A stretch of 64,000 nt of DNA from assembly GCA_007258455.2 (NCBI GenBank), contig VDFB02262614.1:212001-276000 (forward strand), given 5' to 3'. The number at the start of each line of letters is the position of its first letter. The stretch's first letter is position 1. The position numbers and the translations under genes are program-made. The notes below the pieces were generated by a model that was not told where the DNA came from, ran no database searches, and saw nothing but the letters and a program-made list of their open reading frames with translations. This document shows, one piece after another, positions 33,530 to 44,930 of this stretch. Source of the stretch: Sequoia sempervirens. Its lineage: Eukaryota; Streptophyta; Pinopsida; Cupressales; Cupressaceae.

Positions 33530-34573
33530 GAAATCGATGTCACTAACACTATGGCGAATGATGTAGAACATTTTGAAAAAATGACCATTATAGCCCATTT
33601 TCTGGGCAAGAGACTTGCGAGAAAAGAGATAGAGGATTGGGAAACGGTCAATTGGAATTGTGAACCGATCAACAATTGCATGCCAAAAGGTTTCTCCGTG
33701 GTTGTATTCAAGGAAGAAGAAACGAGAAACAAAATTCTAGAAAAAGGGGGTTGGAGGAATGATAATTCATATTTGTTCTTGCAAAAATGGAGGAAGAACT
33801 TCAACCCTCTAGAATTTAATCCCCCAGAGGGACCAGTCTGGATCAGACTCTATAACCTTCCATTTGAGTATTGGTCAGGAAACTATTTCAAACAAATTGG
33901 GGATTCAATTGGGCGTGTATTAGATATAGATATGAGAAATGGTGAATCATTGATTTATTCAAGATTGAATATCTTGACAATAAAAGAAATTTAAAAAAAA
34001 ATAATGTTGAAAAATGGGCATGAGGTATGGAAACAACAATTGGAAACTGAAAAACCGATCTTTTGTCTGAAATGCAGAAGCCAAAATCACAACGAGGTAG
34101 GCTGTAAGCGCTTTCCAAGACCAAAGAGAAGTATGTGGTGAGAAAATATACAACAAAATACAAATATAAATGAAGTTGAGGAGAGAGATGGCAAGATGGA
34201 AGAAAACCATTCTACTAGAAATAGAGAAATGGTGTTGTTCGAACCGTTACAAACGGTTTTTTCGGAGCATAATGATCAAATTGAGGAAAGAGAGGTGATT
34301 CCTCAAATTCCACCATTAATGTTGGACTTCCCAATGCAAAAAGATGATTTGGAAGATGCTTTCTCGAATGGTGGAAATTTGGTTCACAACAAGGAGGAAG
34401 ATGGTGTAGATATTCTTGAGGAATGTCATATTAACCAGACTGTGAAGGCTTCGTCTTCAAAATTTGGGAGAAAGTCGTTGAAACAAAAACATGAGGAAGA
34501 GGCCCAAAAAAGCAACCAACCTTCAATCAAGACTTACATGACAAGATCCAAGGGAGCATTCCCCTCCCTTTGA
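33530..34573 (+). pseudogene. LINE A ORF1 (DUF4283 + CCHC zinc knuckle)
   Basis: The DUF4283-type domain reads FLGKRLARKEIEDWETVNWN, then MPKGFSVVVFKEEETRNKIL, GPVWIRLYNLPFEYWSGNYF and KQIGDSIGRVLDIDMRNGES (33590-33940). A stop at 33992 interrupts it. The knuckle CLKCRSQNHNEVGC (34067-34108) has CX2CX4HX4C spacing. Another stop lies at 34139, and an acidic tail (MLDFPMQKDDLEDAF) runs to 34573. ORF1 proteins bind LINE RNA. The natural start is missing here; copy B retains it at 43063. Confidence 0.88.
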
Positions 34574-35280
34574 TGCAAATGAGGATCCTCACTTGGAATG
34601 TTAGGGGTTTAAAAACCCCTAACAAAAGGCAACTGGTCAAGTGCCAGTTGGAAATCCAAAAGATAGAAGTGATTTTACTACAAGAAATAAAACTAGGAGA
34701 AAAGGAGGCAATTTCTTTCCTAAAAGCCTGTAAAAATTGGAAAGATGATTTCATGATGGGTGCGGACCCGACAGGTGGTCTTGGCATGCTTTGGAACCCA
34801 AATAGTGTAGAAGTGGAGATAACCTCAAAAAATCAAAATTGGATGAAAGCAAAGGTAAAAATCCTAGCCAATGCAAAAGTTTTTAAATTGTTCAATATTT
34901 ATAAGCCCATAAAATCATAAGAGAAAAAGAAATTATGGGGAGCCTTAATAAAAGAATTAGATCAAGAAAGCATGATAATAGGGGGGACTTTAATGCAATC
35001 ATAGATTTAAGCGAAAAAAGTGGTGGAATTAGGAAAGCGTCCCGGTCTCAAAAATATTTTTCCAAATTTGTAGAAACTACCAATTTAATTGATGTTAAAA
35101 CAACCAATGGTGTTTTCACATGGAACAATAGAAGTTCTAGTTTCACTAAGATTGTAGAGAGACTAGATAGATTTCTAGTTTCGAAAGATTGGTTGCAGGT
35201 TGATAACCCTCTGAAGGCTTCGGTGAGACCCATTTTCATTTTGGATCACTTTTTGGTGGAGCTTCAGGTGGAAATGTAGA
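34570..35280 (+). pseudogene. LINE A endonuclease domain
   Basis: An AP-endonuclease-like (EEP) domain starts MRILTWNVRGLKTPNKRQLV, with metal-binding Asn in WNVRG and Glu in VILLQEIKL. A stop at 34918 follows. The catalytic GGDFNAI segment is present only across a one-base deletion: six G's at 34981-34986 where seven are needed for G-G-D. The frame continues as SQKYFSKFVETTNLIDVKTT, then FTWNN and RLDRFLVSKDW. The final SDH motif reads LDHF. The enzyme nicks target DNA; this copy is not functional. Confidence 0.88.
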
Positions 35281-37295
35281 AAAAACAAAGGGGCAATTTA
35301 AATTTCAAAAAATGTGGCTCAGGAAGGAGGGGTTGGAAGATTTAATGAAAACCTGGTGGAATGAGCCAATACAATGGAAAGGCATGAAAATGTTTGTATT
35401 CCACAAAAAACTATGTAGGACGAAAGAGAAACTAAAAATATGGAATAAAAATGTTTTCAAAAATATTTTTGAAGAAAAGAAAAGGTTGGAAAGTGAATTT
35501 GAAGTGCTAGGGGAAAAAGTAATAAAAGATGCTATGACAAATGTAGAATTTCAGGAAGAAAGAAAGCTACTTGAAAAGTATAATGAGGTTCTAGCTCGAG
35601 AAGAATGATATTGGCGCACAAAGTCGCGTGAAACGTGGCTGAAGGAAGGAGATTTAAATACCAAAATTTCCATCATACCATAAAGATAAAGTAGAGTTGG
35701 AACAAAATTAGTGAAATTGAAGATGAAAATGGATTAGTGTTTCAAGGTGAAGAGGATATTCAGAGGCTAGGTGTTGCTTTCCTTGAGAATCTGCTAGGAG
35801 GGGTGGGGTCAGCGGACAACTTATCCCTCAACATACTCGATGGCATCCAAAGGTTGGTAACATGGAAGGATAATGAAATGTTGGAGGAAAAATTTGTTCA
35901 AGAAGAAGTGAAGAAGGTTGTTTTTGACCTTCAATTGGAGAAATCGCAAGGGCCAAATGGCTTCAACGCATTATTTTATTAGGTTTGCTGGGAGTTTTTG
36001 AGTACTGAGGTGGTAGGGGTGGTGGAGGAATCACAAAGGAAATCAATAATTTTGAAAGATCTAAATAACACAAACATAGCATTAATCCCAAAGAAAGAAG
36101 CTTGTGAAACTTTCTCTGACTTTTGACCTATCTCGCTATGTAACACAATATATAAAATAATCATGAAGGTAATGATGAATCGATTGAAAATTGTTTTGTC
36201 GAAGGTGGTGTCTTTAGAACAAAGTGGATTTGTTCCAAGCATAAATATCACTTATGGGATAATTGTGGCTCATGAAGTCGTGCACTCTATGAAGAAATTG
36301 AATAAGGAAGGTATGCTGGTGAAATTTGACTTAAGCAAGGTCTATGATAGGGTTCAATGGCACGTCCTAATCAAAACAATGGAGAGAATGGGATTTGGAC
36401 AAAATTGGTTGAAATGGTTGTTCTGTTGTATATCGATGCCAAGATATTCGGTTCTAATAAATGGCAATACTTGTGGTTTTTTCTGTGGGGCGAGAGGGTT
36501 AAGGCAAGGAGATCCAATCTCGCCTTTCCTCTTTGCAATTTTGATGGATCCTTTTAGTAGATATATTTTGAGCAAGCACAGGTGCGACCGATGGAAGGGG
36601 GTGGAGCTTGCCCCTGATTCTCCAATTGTAACACATCAATTTTTTGTGGATGACAACTTGTTCTTTGGAAAAAACTCATAGGAAGAAACAAGGGTAATGA
36701 AGGAGGTGATAGATGTGTTTGAAATTGAGGCAGGCCAAAAGGTGAACGCAGAAAAATCTTGTGTTTTCTTCTTCAACATGCGAAAAGTAACTCGACAACA
36801 TATTTTAAATATTCTAGGATTCAATAAAGGAAGGCTGCCAACAAAATATTTAGGCGTCCCATTGTTTGAAGGTCAAATAAAGGCAAGTCTATGGGAGGAG
36901 TCGTTGAATAAATACAAAACAAAGGTGGACTCATGGAAAGGGCGTTGGCTTACGCTAGCAGTTCATCTTACAATGGTTAAAGCAGTGGTAGCAACCAAAC
37001 TGATTTATCTGATGGCTTGTTTGGAGATGTTGAGAAAGGTGGTTAAACTTTGAACGGCCTATCAAAGAAAAGTTGTTTGGGATGGAGCGCAGGAAAGAGA
37101 GCAGATTCCGCTAATTGGTTGGGATACTCTACTAAAACCAAAAGAGGCAGGGCGAGTGGGAGTTAAGGATTTGAAGCTCCAAAATGAGGCTTTTGGTGCA
37201 AAGTTGGCTTGGCGCATCTTCAAATATCCACAGGTATGATTGTCTAAAATCTTGAAAGCGAAATATCTAGATTCAAGAGAGCCCGAGAGGATATT
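35281..37295 (+). pseudogene. LINE A reverse transcriptase
   Basis: The linker and RT palm are readable in pieces. After FQGEEDIQRLGVAFLENLL come KKVVFDLQLEKSQGPNGFNA and NTNIALIPKKEA, with the PISLCNTIYKI segment after a stop. Then VVSLEQSGFVPSINITYGII, MLVKFDLSKVYDRVQWHVLI and GLRQGDPISPFLFAI follow. The catalytic box THQFFVDDNLFF retains both Asp residues. The thumb (KYLGVPLFEGQIKASLWEES, WLTLAVHLTMVKAVV) continues to the solo LTR at 37296. In the motif A block, DLSKVYD is usually DLSKAYD. Confidence 0.92.
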
Positions 37296-38697
37296 TAATA
37301 GGTCTAGATAATAGTTTATTTTTTGTTGGTTTTATACAGACTTTAAGATACTTTTAAACACACTTCCTAACAATATTCCATATCATATTATCGTTTTTGT
37401 ATCCATTATACAAACCTAAGACCCAAAAACATGGTGATGGAATTATGGTTTAATATATTAGCATTAAAAATGGTTTATATGAATATGTGCATGGAAATGT
37501 TGATGGAAAGTTATGTTTAATTATGATGGTTATCCTTGTGTATGTATTTTGTTCAACTAACTTGTTTGTAGCAAAAAGAACAATCGTTGTGGGATGAACC
37601 TATAGCAAAAGGGAGCATTGAATACCAAAATAGGGGAAGCTGCAGAAACAGTTGAACGTGGTGATTATTGGTTGAAGGAATTTAATGAAGATAGAACACA
37701 TGATATCATAAATAGTTAATAATTGTTGAAGAAGATGTCTTTCTAATTTGGAACTTCGACAAACGGATGTATGATTGAATGTAACATGTTTTTATAGAGT
37801 TCTAGTTTGATAGGGTTCTATTTCTTTTCAATTATAGGATTGAATAATTCCAAATCTTGAATCCATGCTCTAGATATCTAGGAGTGGAATTAATGATTTC
37901 AGTTAAAGTTGTTGCTTTCAATAAAGACTCCCTTGGTTTGTATATAACTGTTGGTTGAGTTTGTAGTTTACTTACTTGGTTGTTCACAGTTTATACTATC
38001 TATGATTTCCAATTGAAACATGAATCTACAGAATGGTTAAATCTAGTTTGTGTAAGAGTACTTTGTAATCTTTCATCTTATACAATAAATGGAGATTAAT
38101 TCATGAGATGCATGAAATCTATTCATTAGATTGAGTTCAGTTAAGTGGGAATAGTTATGAGTAGGCTACTCAGGGTATTGTTCTTCACTTCATCTTTCAG
38201 TTATTTATTTCTATTGATAGTTAATATTAGTTTACTATTATTCATGAATTGTGTGCAAGACTAACTGAGATTTCATTTCTTGCTTATTGCAAGTGAATGC
38301 TTAGGAACATGCATGTAATAATTACTAGTAAAAATTCAGAGGACAGTTTAGTTGAGTTAGTAATCTTAATCAGGTTTTCAGTTAACATGGTATCATTTCA
38401 TTAGCAATAGTTCGGTTACAGCCTTTACTGTAGGTATCCGTAGCAACTAATTTTTAGTTATACTTTTAATGTTTTACAGTTTTTGTGAATTTCCAACAAC
38501 TAGAATAACTTTAGAAGGATAGTTTAGGTAGTTTGAGTCCATGAAGGCATATATAATTCTGCACCATCATAAGCTTATGCACCTTGGTTGATGATTTAAT
38601 GTAGTCTTAAGTAGTGTCAAGTGGACTATTCAGTTACTTGACCCTCTGAATTGAGTGACCTTCACCAAGTTTACAAAATATTAGCTTAGACTCTACA
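37296..38697 (+). mobile_element. Solo LTR inserted in LINE A
   Basis: LINE B is continuous where LINE A is interrupted (gaggatatt|cacatt). The inserted 1402 bp are flanked by a perfect 5-bp duplication atatt (37291-37295 and 38698-38702). Ends are TAATAGG (TGATAGG in the sibling at 1780) and CTCTACA, the TG...CA ends of an LTR. No internal region is present, so it arose by LTR-LTR recombination after insertion, and it post-dates the LINE tandem duplication or at least affected only one copy. Confidence 0.92.
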
Positions 38698-38702
38698 ATA
38701 TT

Positions 38703-39650
38703 CACAATCGCCAACCCTCAGAGAGGTTCTACATTGTGGAACTTTGTGGTAAGAAGCAGAAAGCTGATAACTGATCACCTCTCATGGATAATCAAGGATG
38801 GATCGAGGGCGTCCTTATGGCATGACTCATGGAATGGTTATGCTCCTTTGGAATCCTTGCCAAATATAGAAGAGGTTATCCACTTAACCTCTTTGGAGTA
38901 TGGAGAGTGTGTGGCATCGTTTGTAAATTTGAGAAGGGAAAGGGGAAGATGGGAGTTCAAATGGAAAAAAATTGAAATGTTGGAAGGTGGTGTAAGGACG
39001 CAACTGCTTGAAGAACTAAGTAAAAGGTTTGTATTTTTCACAAGAGAAAGGGATTCTCTAAGTTGGTGTGTTGCGAAATTAGGCGATTTTTAGGCTAGGA
39101 CTGGATACATGGTACTAAAAAGGGAACTTGTTGAAGAAGAATGGCCAAAAGATCTTCTATGGGGAAAATTTGTTCTCCTGAAGGTTGGAGCATTCACCTG
39201 GATGGCTATGCACTGCCGAATCCTGATAGGAAAAATAATGATGTAGATAGGTTTGGTTGGACTGTTTGGTTGCTCGTTATGTGAGGTGGTGGAGGAAACA
39301 ATAAATCACTTGCTGCTTGGGTGTGTCTTTGCACAGAGTTCTTGGCATTTTGTTTGCAAGAAGTTGGGGTGGCAAGGTCCTTTTCAGCATGATGTCAAAG
39401 CGGTATTTAATTCCTGGCCATAGTTCAATTCGGGTTTTGCATATGCTGGCTTGTGGTAGGAGGCGCCTGCAATGGTGGTTTGGCAGTTGTGGCACAAGCG
39501 TAACAACATAATTTTCAATGGGAAATACTCGGATGTGTTTGTGGTCAAACAAAAGGTTGAATATGGAATCTCAAAGCATTTCAATGTAGTGTCTCAAAAT
39601 TGTAGGTTTAGGTATTTCTCCAAATGGGACAGGCTGATGGAAAAATAGTG
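38703..39650 (+). pseudogene. LINE A zf-RVT-like region
   Basis: The open frame 38734-39093 reads LWNFVVRSRKLITDHLSWII, then DGSRASLWHDSWNGYAPLES, the conserved W-x-D-x-W segment between RT and RNase H in plant LINEs. Downstream in shifted frames come GCSLCEVVEETINHLLLGCV and WHFVCKKLGW, equivalent to the Cys/His cluster of zf-RVT (C-x2-C, H, C). Stops at 39093, 39246 and others. Confidence 0.8.
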
Positions 39651-39654
39651 GTCG

Positions 39655-40194
39655 TTGATCAAGAATAGAAATGCCCACCTAATGAAGCAAAATATAAGGC
39701 GGGAAGGGGTGAGGTGGTTGCTCCCTCCAAGAGGAAGGTTTAAGCTAAAATTTTTTGGGGCCTCGAAGGGTAACCCGGGGCCCTTCGGTGTTGGCTTTGT
39801 GATAAGGGATTGTGAAGGGTTGGTTGTGTGGGCTACATCAATAAAGCTACAGGACGACTCAAATAATAATGCGAAAGTGGTTGCACTCTATGAAGGGTTA
39901 AAATTTTGCGTAGATAAAAATCTGTTGGGGCTTGAAATTGAAGGCAATTCTGAGGTGGTTGTTCAGGAAGTAAGCATGCATCATGCTCCAAGTTGTAAGC
40001 TTTCATGTTGGATTGAAAAAATAACTCCTTTTTTGGATCTCTTAGAGAACTACTTAATAGGCCATGTGTTTAGGGAAGCAAATTCTCTAGCTAGCACGTT
40101 GGAAAATGCAGCAGTTTCCCAGGTTGTAGGGATGAAAGGCTTAGATAATCTTGGTTTGTGGGAAAGCCTGGTAGATGTAGTTGTGGCCAGCTAA
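39655..40194 (+). pseudogene. LINE A RNase H domain
   Basis: A 179-codon open frame covers an RVT_3-type RNase H: FKLKFFGASKGNPGPFGVGF, then VIRDCEGLVVWATS, ALYEGLKFCVDKNLLGLEIE and EANSLASTLENAAV. The first catalytic Asp (expected N-F-D-G-A-S) is Phe here but is still Asp in LINE B. The usual ADALA near the end reads ASTLE. It would degrade RNA in RNA-DNA hybrids; this copy is probably inactive despite its open frame. Confidence 0.88.
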
Positions 40195-40494
40195 TTGGTC
40201 ACAGGTTTGGTCTATTTTGGAAGAAGGTGTCTCAACGTGGCCTCTTGAAGTCTTATCATGTGCTTGGCATGGATAGAAAATCATCCTAGAGGATCAATTT
40301 TGGTTTATAGTTGTTGTTTCGACAATGTAAACAAGAGCTCTATAGGCTCTGTATCATGATGGACTGCCAAACAATCTGGTTCACCCTTCCTCAAAAGGAG
40401 ATTATGCTAGAAGGTTGCATAGGCTCTCTTTCAAAATTCTCTATTTATGCCTATCGGATGAATGGCTAGGCGCCGGTGAAGGGTTAAAGTGGGG

Positions 40495-41063
40495 ATGTGC
40501 AAGAAGGTAAAGATGGTGGTTGAATTTTTGGCCCTATGTAGATGTTATAGGATATCGGCAGGAAGAGGCAAATACGAGGAAGATATTCAGGAAACCTACG
40601 AAGCCCAAATATCATGCCTCTTTAAAAGTCCAACAAACAAGCTAGTTGATGCGATAATGAAAGTGATTGGAGATCATAGATTGAAGGAGGATCACTTGCA
40701 TGATGGAATAATGTTGGGATATTTTTTCACCAATATGTTGTACTCGACCAAAAGTAAGGAGATTGTTGGGAAATGTGTGAATTTGTTGGTTGATGTGCAT
40801 AAGGAGGCAGCCACTATGGCATTAGCATTGAGTAGTGGCTAGCTAAAGGCTTTGTGTGCAGTTTCAAAGATGTGGAGAAGACTCATGCTCACCCTAAAAT
40901 GAGAGAAGCGGTGGATTTCTTCATTGCAACAGTGTTGGAAAAAGATCTGTCAATCTTCTTGGAGTATGTAGCAGAAAATAACAAAGTTTTGCTAGATTCT
41001 ATGGTGGAAAGGTTGACATATCTTGGTCTCAGTGTTATCATTGTTCTCTCTTGTGTTGAGTAA
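40495..41063 (+). pseudogene. LINE A extra 3' ORF (unknown protein), frameshifted
   Basis: Downstream of RNase H a new frame starts at ATG 40495 (MCKKVKMVVEFLALCRCYRI) and runs to 40842, then continues in another frame from 40854 to 41063 (CSFKDVEKTHAHPKMREAVD, then DFFIATVLEKDLSIFLEYVA). It aligns residue by residue with the single frame of LINE B at 48744-49274. The predicted protein is about 190 residues, mostly helical, with no zinc motif or membrane segment. I do not recognise it. Plant LINEs usually go straight from RNase H to the 3' UTR. Confidence 0.6.
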
Positions 41064-41298
41064 TCATTTTTTGTGTGCATGTAACTTGTTTGTGTAGTGT
41101 GTGTTGTTCCGGTGTGTGGCTCGGCCATTTGGATGGATCTTGGCTGAACAAGTTTTTTGATATGTGTAATTTATTTTTTCTTTTAATAGAAGTGTGCTAC
41201 CCACTAAGGTACCAATTTTCCCTATATATATAATATATTTATATAGCATTATTTTAATATCCATACTTAAACACATATATTTACATATTCATCAATTG

Positions 41299-42949
41299 TA
41301 GTCCCCTTCACATCTACCTAACTAGTAAGATGGCCCTACCCTTCAATGAAGAGATTGGTTTGGTAACCTCATAATACTAGCCTTCCTGAGCATGGTTTTG
41401 TGTCCTACAAAGCTAGAGCTATCATACATTGGCTACAACCTACATGTATGACATTCCCTGCCTAGTTTGCATCCTTGGACCGTAGTGAACTCACAGTGTA
41501 AATAATGGCTACTTACACTACTTTGGCCAAAGAATTCAACACCTAATACTTTGAGTGTAGGTCGTATGTTCACCCACCCTTAGCTCAATTTGGTAATTGA
41601 CCATTTATAATATAACATACATTCCTATAAAAAGATGATGGCATGGAACAATTGACTAATTAGGTTACACCCTTTCCCATGGATTATCCTAACCCCAAGA
41701 ATAACCGAGCTATCAACCCATATTCAAACCAACATTCCTATCAAAGTATTTCAAACCATAAACATATTTCATACTTTACAAATTAAGTAATCATTCATAT
41801 AGTCTTAACTTAGTATAGTTCCTAATAACAACATAACCACTCAAAACCTAATATATATAGTATATATATGTATATCCCTATAACGGGTTTTCATCAAAAC
41901 TAGATTCTTACATGAATCATGAAAGCTTATCTAAAGTAAAGAAATAAACCAAGTTCATAAAAACAACATAACATGCATTAAATTATTCTTTCCCAAACAA
42001 TGACAATCTCTAACAATTAACATTTAAACATAAAGAATAGAGTGATAGAAATCAACATGCCTAGAAATATATAGCCCAACTAACAAAACTGGTTTCCAAG
42101 CTCAACCTCCTCAAATTCACTTGCTACTCCTTCAAGACTCAGCCTATTACCAATCTCTAGCCTCTCACAAACAAACTCTCAACAATTGTTAATGCACAAA
42201 ACAACTCTTCTTCTCATAAACAAACTCTCAAAAATTGCAAATGCTCAAACTAATCTCCTATTCACAAAAGCTCTCTAAAATATGCTTTTACAAAATACTA
42301 CAACAAAACAACAAATGAAGAAATCAAATTGGAAAAGTGTAACCAAAGGTAGAGAGAATGCTCCTATTTATACAAAAATCTAAGCATTTTTATGCTACAA
42401 TTAAGCTTCTAAATCTTCCACCTTCCTATTCAAATGCATCAACTAAGCTCATGGAGAGAGATGTGGCTACTAAAAACTCTAACTTGCAAACACCTACACA
42501 GTCCAACTTCACAGTCGGGAATGAGTCAACTTTTCAACTTTATCTTGTTGAAAACAAAGTTTAAACTAAGAAAATGCAGCTTATAGGTTTCCTAATTGTA
42601 ATCTAAGTTGACTACCTTCAACCAACTCATTCAAAAGACTAGGTCTCAAGCTATGTGTTGCGGGAAAAGACTTTCCTACTACTCATTCTTTCCAAATATG
42701 GCACCACATTTCATATTGTGCACCCTTTACTCTTTGTGTGGGTTTGACAAGGTCAACGATGTGTTGCATTCCATACTCTTTGCATATGGTTTGATTGAAC
42801 ACCTTACTTTATGTGTTGTTTAAATGCATAAGACTAAGTATCATATGTGCTTGTACATGCGCGCGACCTCAAACTCAGCCAATTCATAATTCATGGCAGC
42901 ACTTACTTATGCACTTAAATCTATTTCAATATACTTTTGAATACTCAAC

Positions 42950-42990
<41 letters not shown>

Positions 42991-43060
42991 CTTATATTCA
43001 CATTATTTATTAAACATATACTCTGCCAATCAAACATATATATATATATATATTATATTT
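41299..43060 (-). repeat. Tandem block F2 (LTR-derived)
   Basis: Near-copy of F1 and F3, closer to F3 (shared cattccctgcct where F1 has aatttccctacct). The minus-oriented TATA box lies at 42366-42373. Compared with F1 it lacks about 80-90 bp of TA-rich DNA just before the LINE. Confidence 0.85.
42955..43050 (+). repeat. (TA)n microsatellites before LINE B
   Basis: Two runs of alternating TA (about 42955-42985 and 43036-43053), separated by the conserved catatacttatattcacatt segment. Confidence 0.9.
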
Positions 43061-43062
43061 TG

Positions 43063-44102
43063 ATGGCGGAGCAATCTAGTTGGGTTGTGTAGGAGAATGT
43101 CGCGAGCAATGGAAAGGAAGAATCAGCAGCGAACCAACATTGTTGTTAGTGCCAAGAAATCAATGTCACTAACACTGTGGCGAATGATGTAAAGCATTTT
43201 GAAAAAATAGTCGTTATAGCCTATTTTCTAGGCAAGAGACTTACGAGAAAAGAGATAGAGGATTGGGTAACGGTCAACTAGAATTGTGAACCAATCATCA
43301 ATTAAGTGCCAAAAGGTTTCTTCGTGGTTGTATTCAAGGAAGAAGCAACGAGAAACAAAATTCTAGAAAAATGGGGTTGGAGGAATGATAATTCATATTT
43401 GCTCTTGCAGAAATGGAGGAATAACTTCATCCCTCTAGAATTTAATCCCCTAGAGGGACCAGTTTGGATCAAACTCTATAACCTTCCATTTGAGTATTGG
43501 TTAGGAAACTATTTAAAACAAATTGGGGATTCAATTGGGCATGTATTAGATATAGATATGAGAAATGGTGAATCGTTGATTTATGCAAGATTGAAGATCT
43601 TGACAATAAAAGAAATTCCAAAAGAAATAATGTGGAAAAATGGGGAGGAGATATGGAAACAACAATTGTAAATTGAAAAATCGGCCTTCTTCTATGTGAA
43701 ATGTAGAAGACAGAATCGCGAGGCAGGCTGTAAGCGCTTTCCAAGACCAAAGAGAAGTATGTGGTGAGAAAAGGTACAACAAAATACAAATAGAACGAAG
43801 TTGAGGAGAGAGATGGTAGGATGGAAGAAAACCATTCTGCCAACAATAGGGAAATGGTGTTGTTCGAACTGTTACAAACGGTTTTTTTTTAGCATAATGA
43901 TCAAATTGAGGAAAGAGAGGTGATTCCTCAAATTCCACCATTAATGTTGGAGTTCCTAATGCAGAAAGACGATTTGGAAGATGTTTTCTCGTATGGTGGT
44001 AATTCAGTTCATAGAAGGGAGGAAGATGGTATAGATATTCTTGAGGAATGCCATATTAGCCAGACTACGAAGGCCTCATCTTCAAAATTTGGGAGAAAGT
44101 AG
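43063..44102 (+). pseudogene. LINE B ORF1
   Basis: It starts ATG GCG GAG (MAEQSSWVV) with a stop at codon 10, then other stops near 43209, 43281 and 43305. DUF4283 pieces: PKGFFVVVFKEEATRNKILE, then GPVWIKLYNLPFEYWLGNYL, KQIGDSIGHVLDIDMRNGES and RLKILTIKEIPKEIMWKNGE. The knuckle is damaged (FYVKCRRQNREAGC). The acidic tail (LMQKDDLEDVFSYGGNSV) reaches 44102. LINE A shows a better knuckle; LINE B shows the start. Confidence 0.88.
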
Positions 44103-44199
44103 TTGAAACAAAAATGTGAGGAAGAGGCCCAAAAAGGCAACCAACCTTCAATCAAGACTTACATGACAAGATCCAAGGGAGCATGCCCCTCCCTTGGAT

Positions 44200-44930
44200 T
44201 TAAATGAGGATCCTCACTTGGAATGTTAGGGGTTTAAATGCCCCTAACAAAAGGCGACTGGTCAAGCGCTAGTTGGAAATCCAAAAGATAGAAGTGATTT
44301 TACTTCAAGAAACAAAACTAGGAGAAAAGTAGGAAATTTTTTTCCTAAAAGCCTATAAAAATTGGAAAGGTGATTTCATGACGGTGGTGGACCCAACAAG
44401 TGTTCTTGGCATGCTTTGGAACCCAAATAGTGTAGAAGTGGAGATAACCTCAAAAAATCAAAATTGGATGAAAGCAAAGGTAAAAATCCTAGCTAATGCA
44501 AAAGTTTTTAAATTGTTCAATATTTATGGCCCCATAAAATCAAAAGAGAAAAAGGAATTATGGGGAGCCTTAATAAAAGAATTAGATCAAGAAAGCACGA
44601 TAATAGGGGGGACTTTAATGCAATCATAGATTTAAGTGAAAAAGTGGTGGAATTAGGAAAGCGTCCTAGTCTCAAAAATATTTTTCCAAATTCGTAGAAA
44701 CTACCAATTTAATTGATGTTAAAACAACCAATGGTGTTTTCACATGGAACAATAGAAGGTTTGGTTTCACTAACATTGCAGAGACACTAGATAGATTTCT
44801 AGTTTTAGAAGATAGGTTGTAGATTGATAACCCTTTGAAGGCTTCGGTGAGACCCAATTTCATTTCGGATTATTTTCTGGTGGAGCTTCAGGTGGAAATG
44901 GAGAAAAAACAAACAAAGGGACAATTTAAA
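44200..44930 (+). pseudogene. LINE B endonuclease domain
   Basis: The ILTWNVRGLNAPNKRRLVKR start and VILLQETKLGEK (metal-binding Glu) are readable, followed by a stop after EK. SVLGMLWNPNSVEVEITSKN continues in 44378-44629. The GGDFNAI codons contain six G's at 44606-44611 instead of seven, the same deletion as in LINE A. The final motif reads ISDYFLVELQVEM, where SDH is usual. Confidence 0.85.

Larger units (their letters stand above)
33499..41258 (+). mobile_element. LINE A (plant L1-type non-LTR retrotransposon)
   Basis: Plus-strand order: ORF1 with DUF4283 and CCHC knuckle, AP-like endonuclease, RT with F-V-DD, zf-RVT-like region and RNase H, then an additional ORF and 3' UTR. It is 5'-truncated by about 60 bp compared with LINE B, lacks the ORF1 start, and carries a solo LTR at 37296-38697. 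Numerous stops and frameshifts make it inactive. The 3' end is near aatagaagtgtgctaccc and a TA-rich tail, without a clear poly(A). Confidence 0.92.
31651..41298 (+). repeat. Segmental tandem unit 1 (F1 + LINE A)
   Basis: The unit runs from tagtcccc to the junction tcatcaattg|tagtcccc at 41298/41299. Length is 9648 bp, or 8241 bp without the later solo-LTR insertion and its target duplication, close to the 8200 bp of unit 2. The junction joins sequence that in F3 continues as caattggtgc to sequence that in F1 is preceded by gactaattg, with shared aattg at the breakpoint. Confidence 0.8.
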
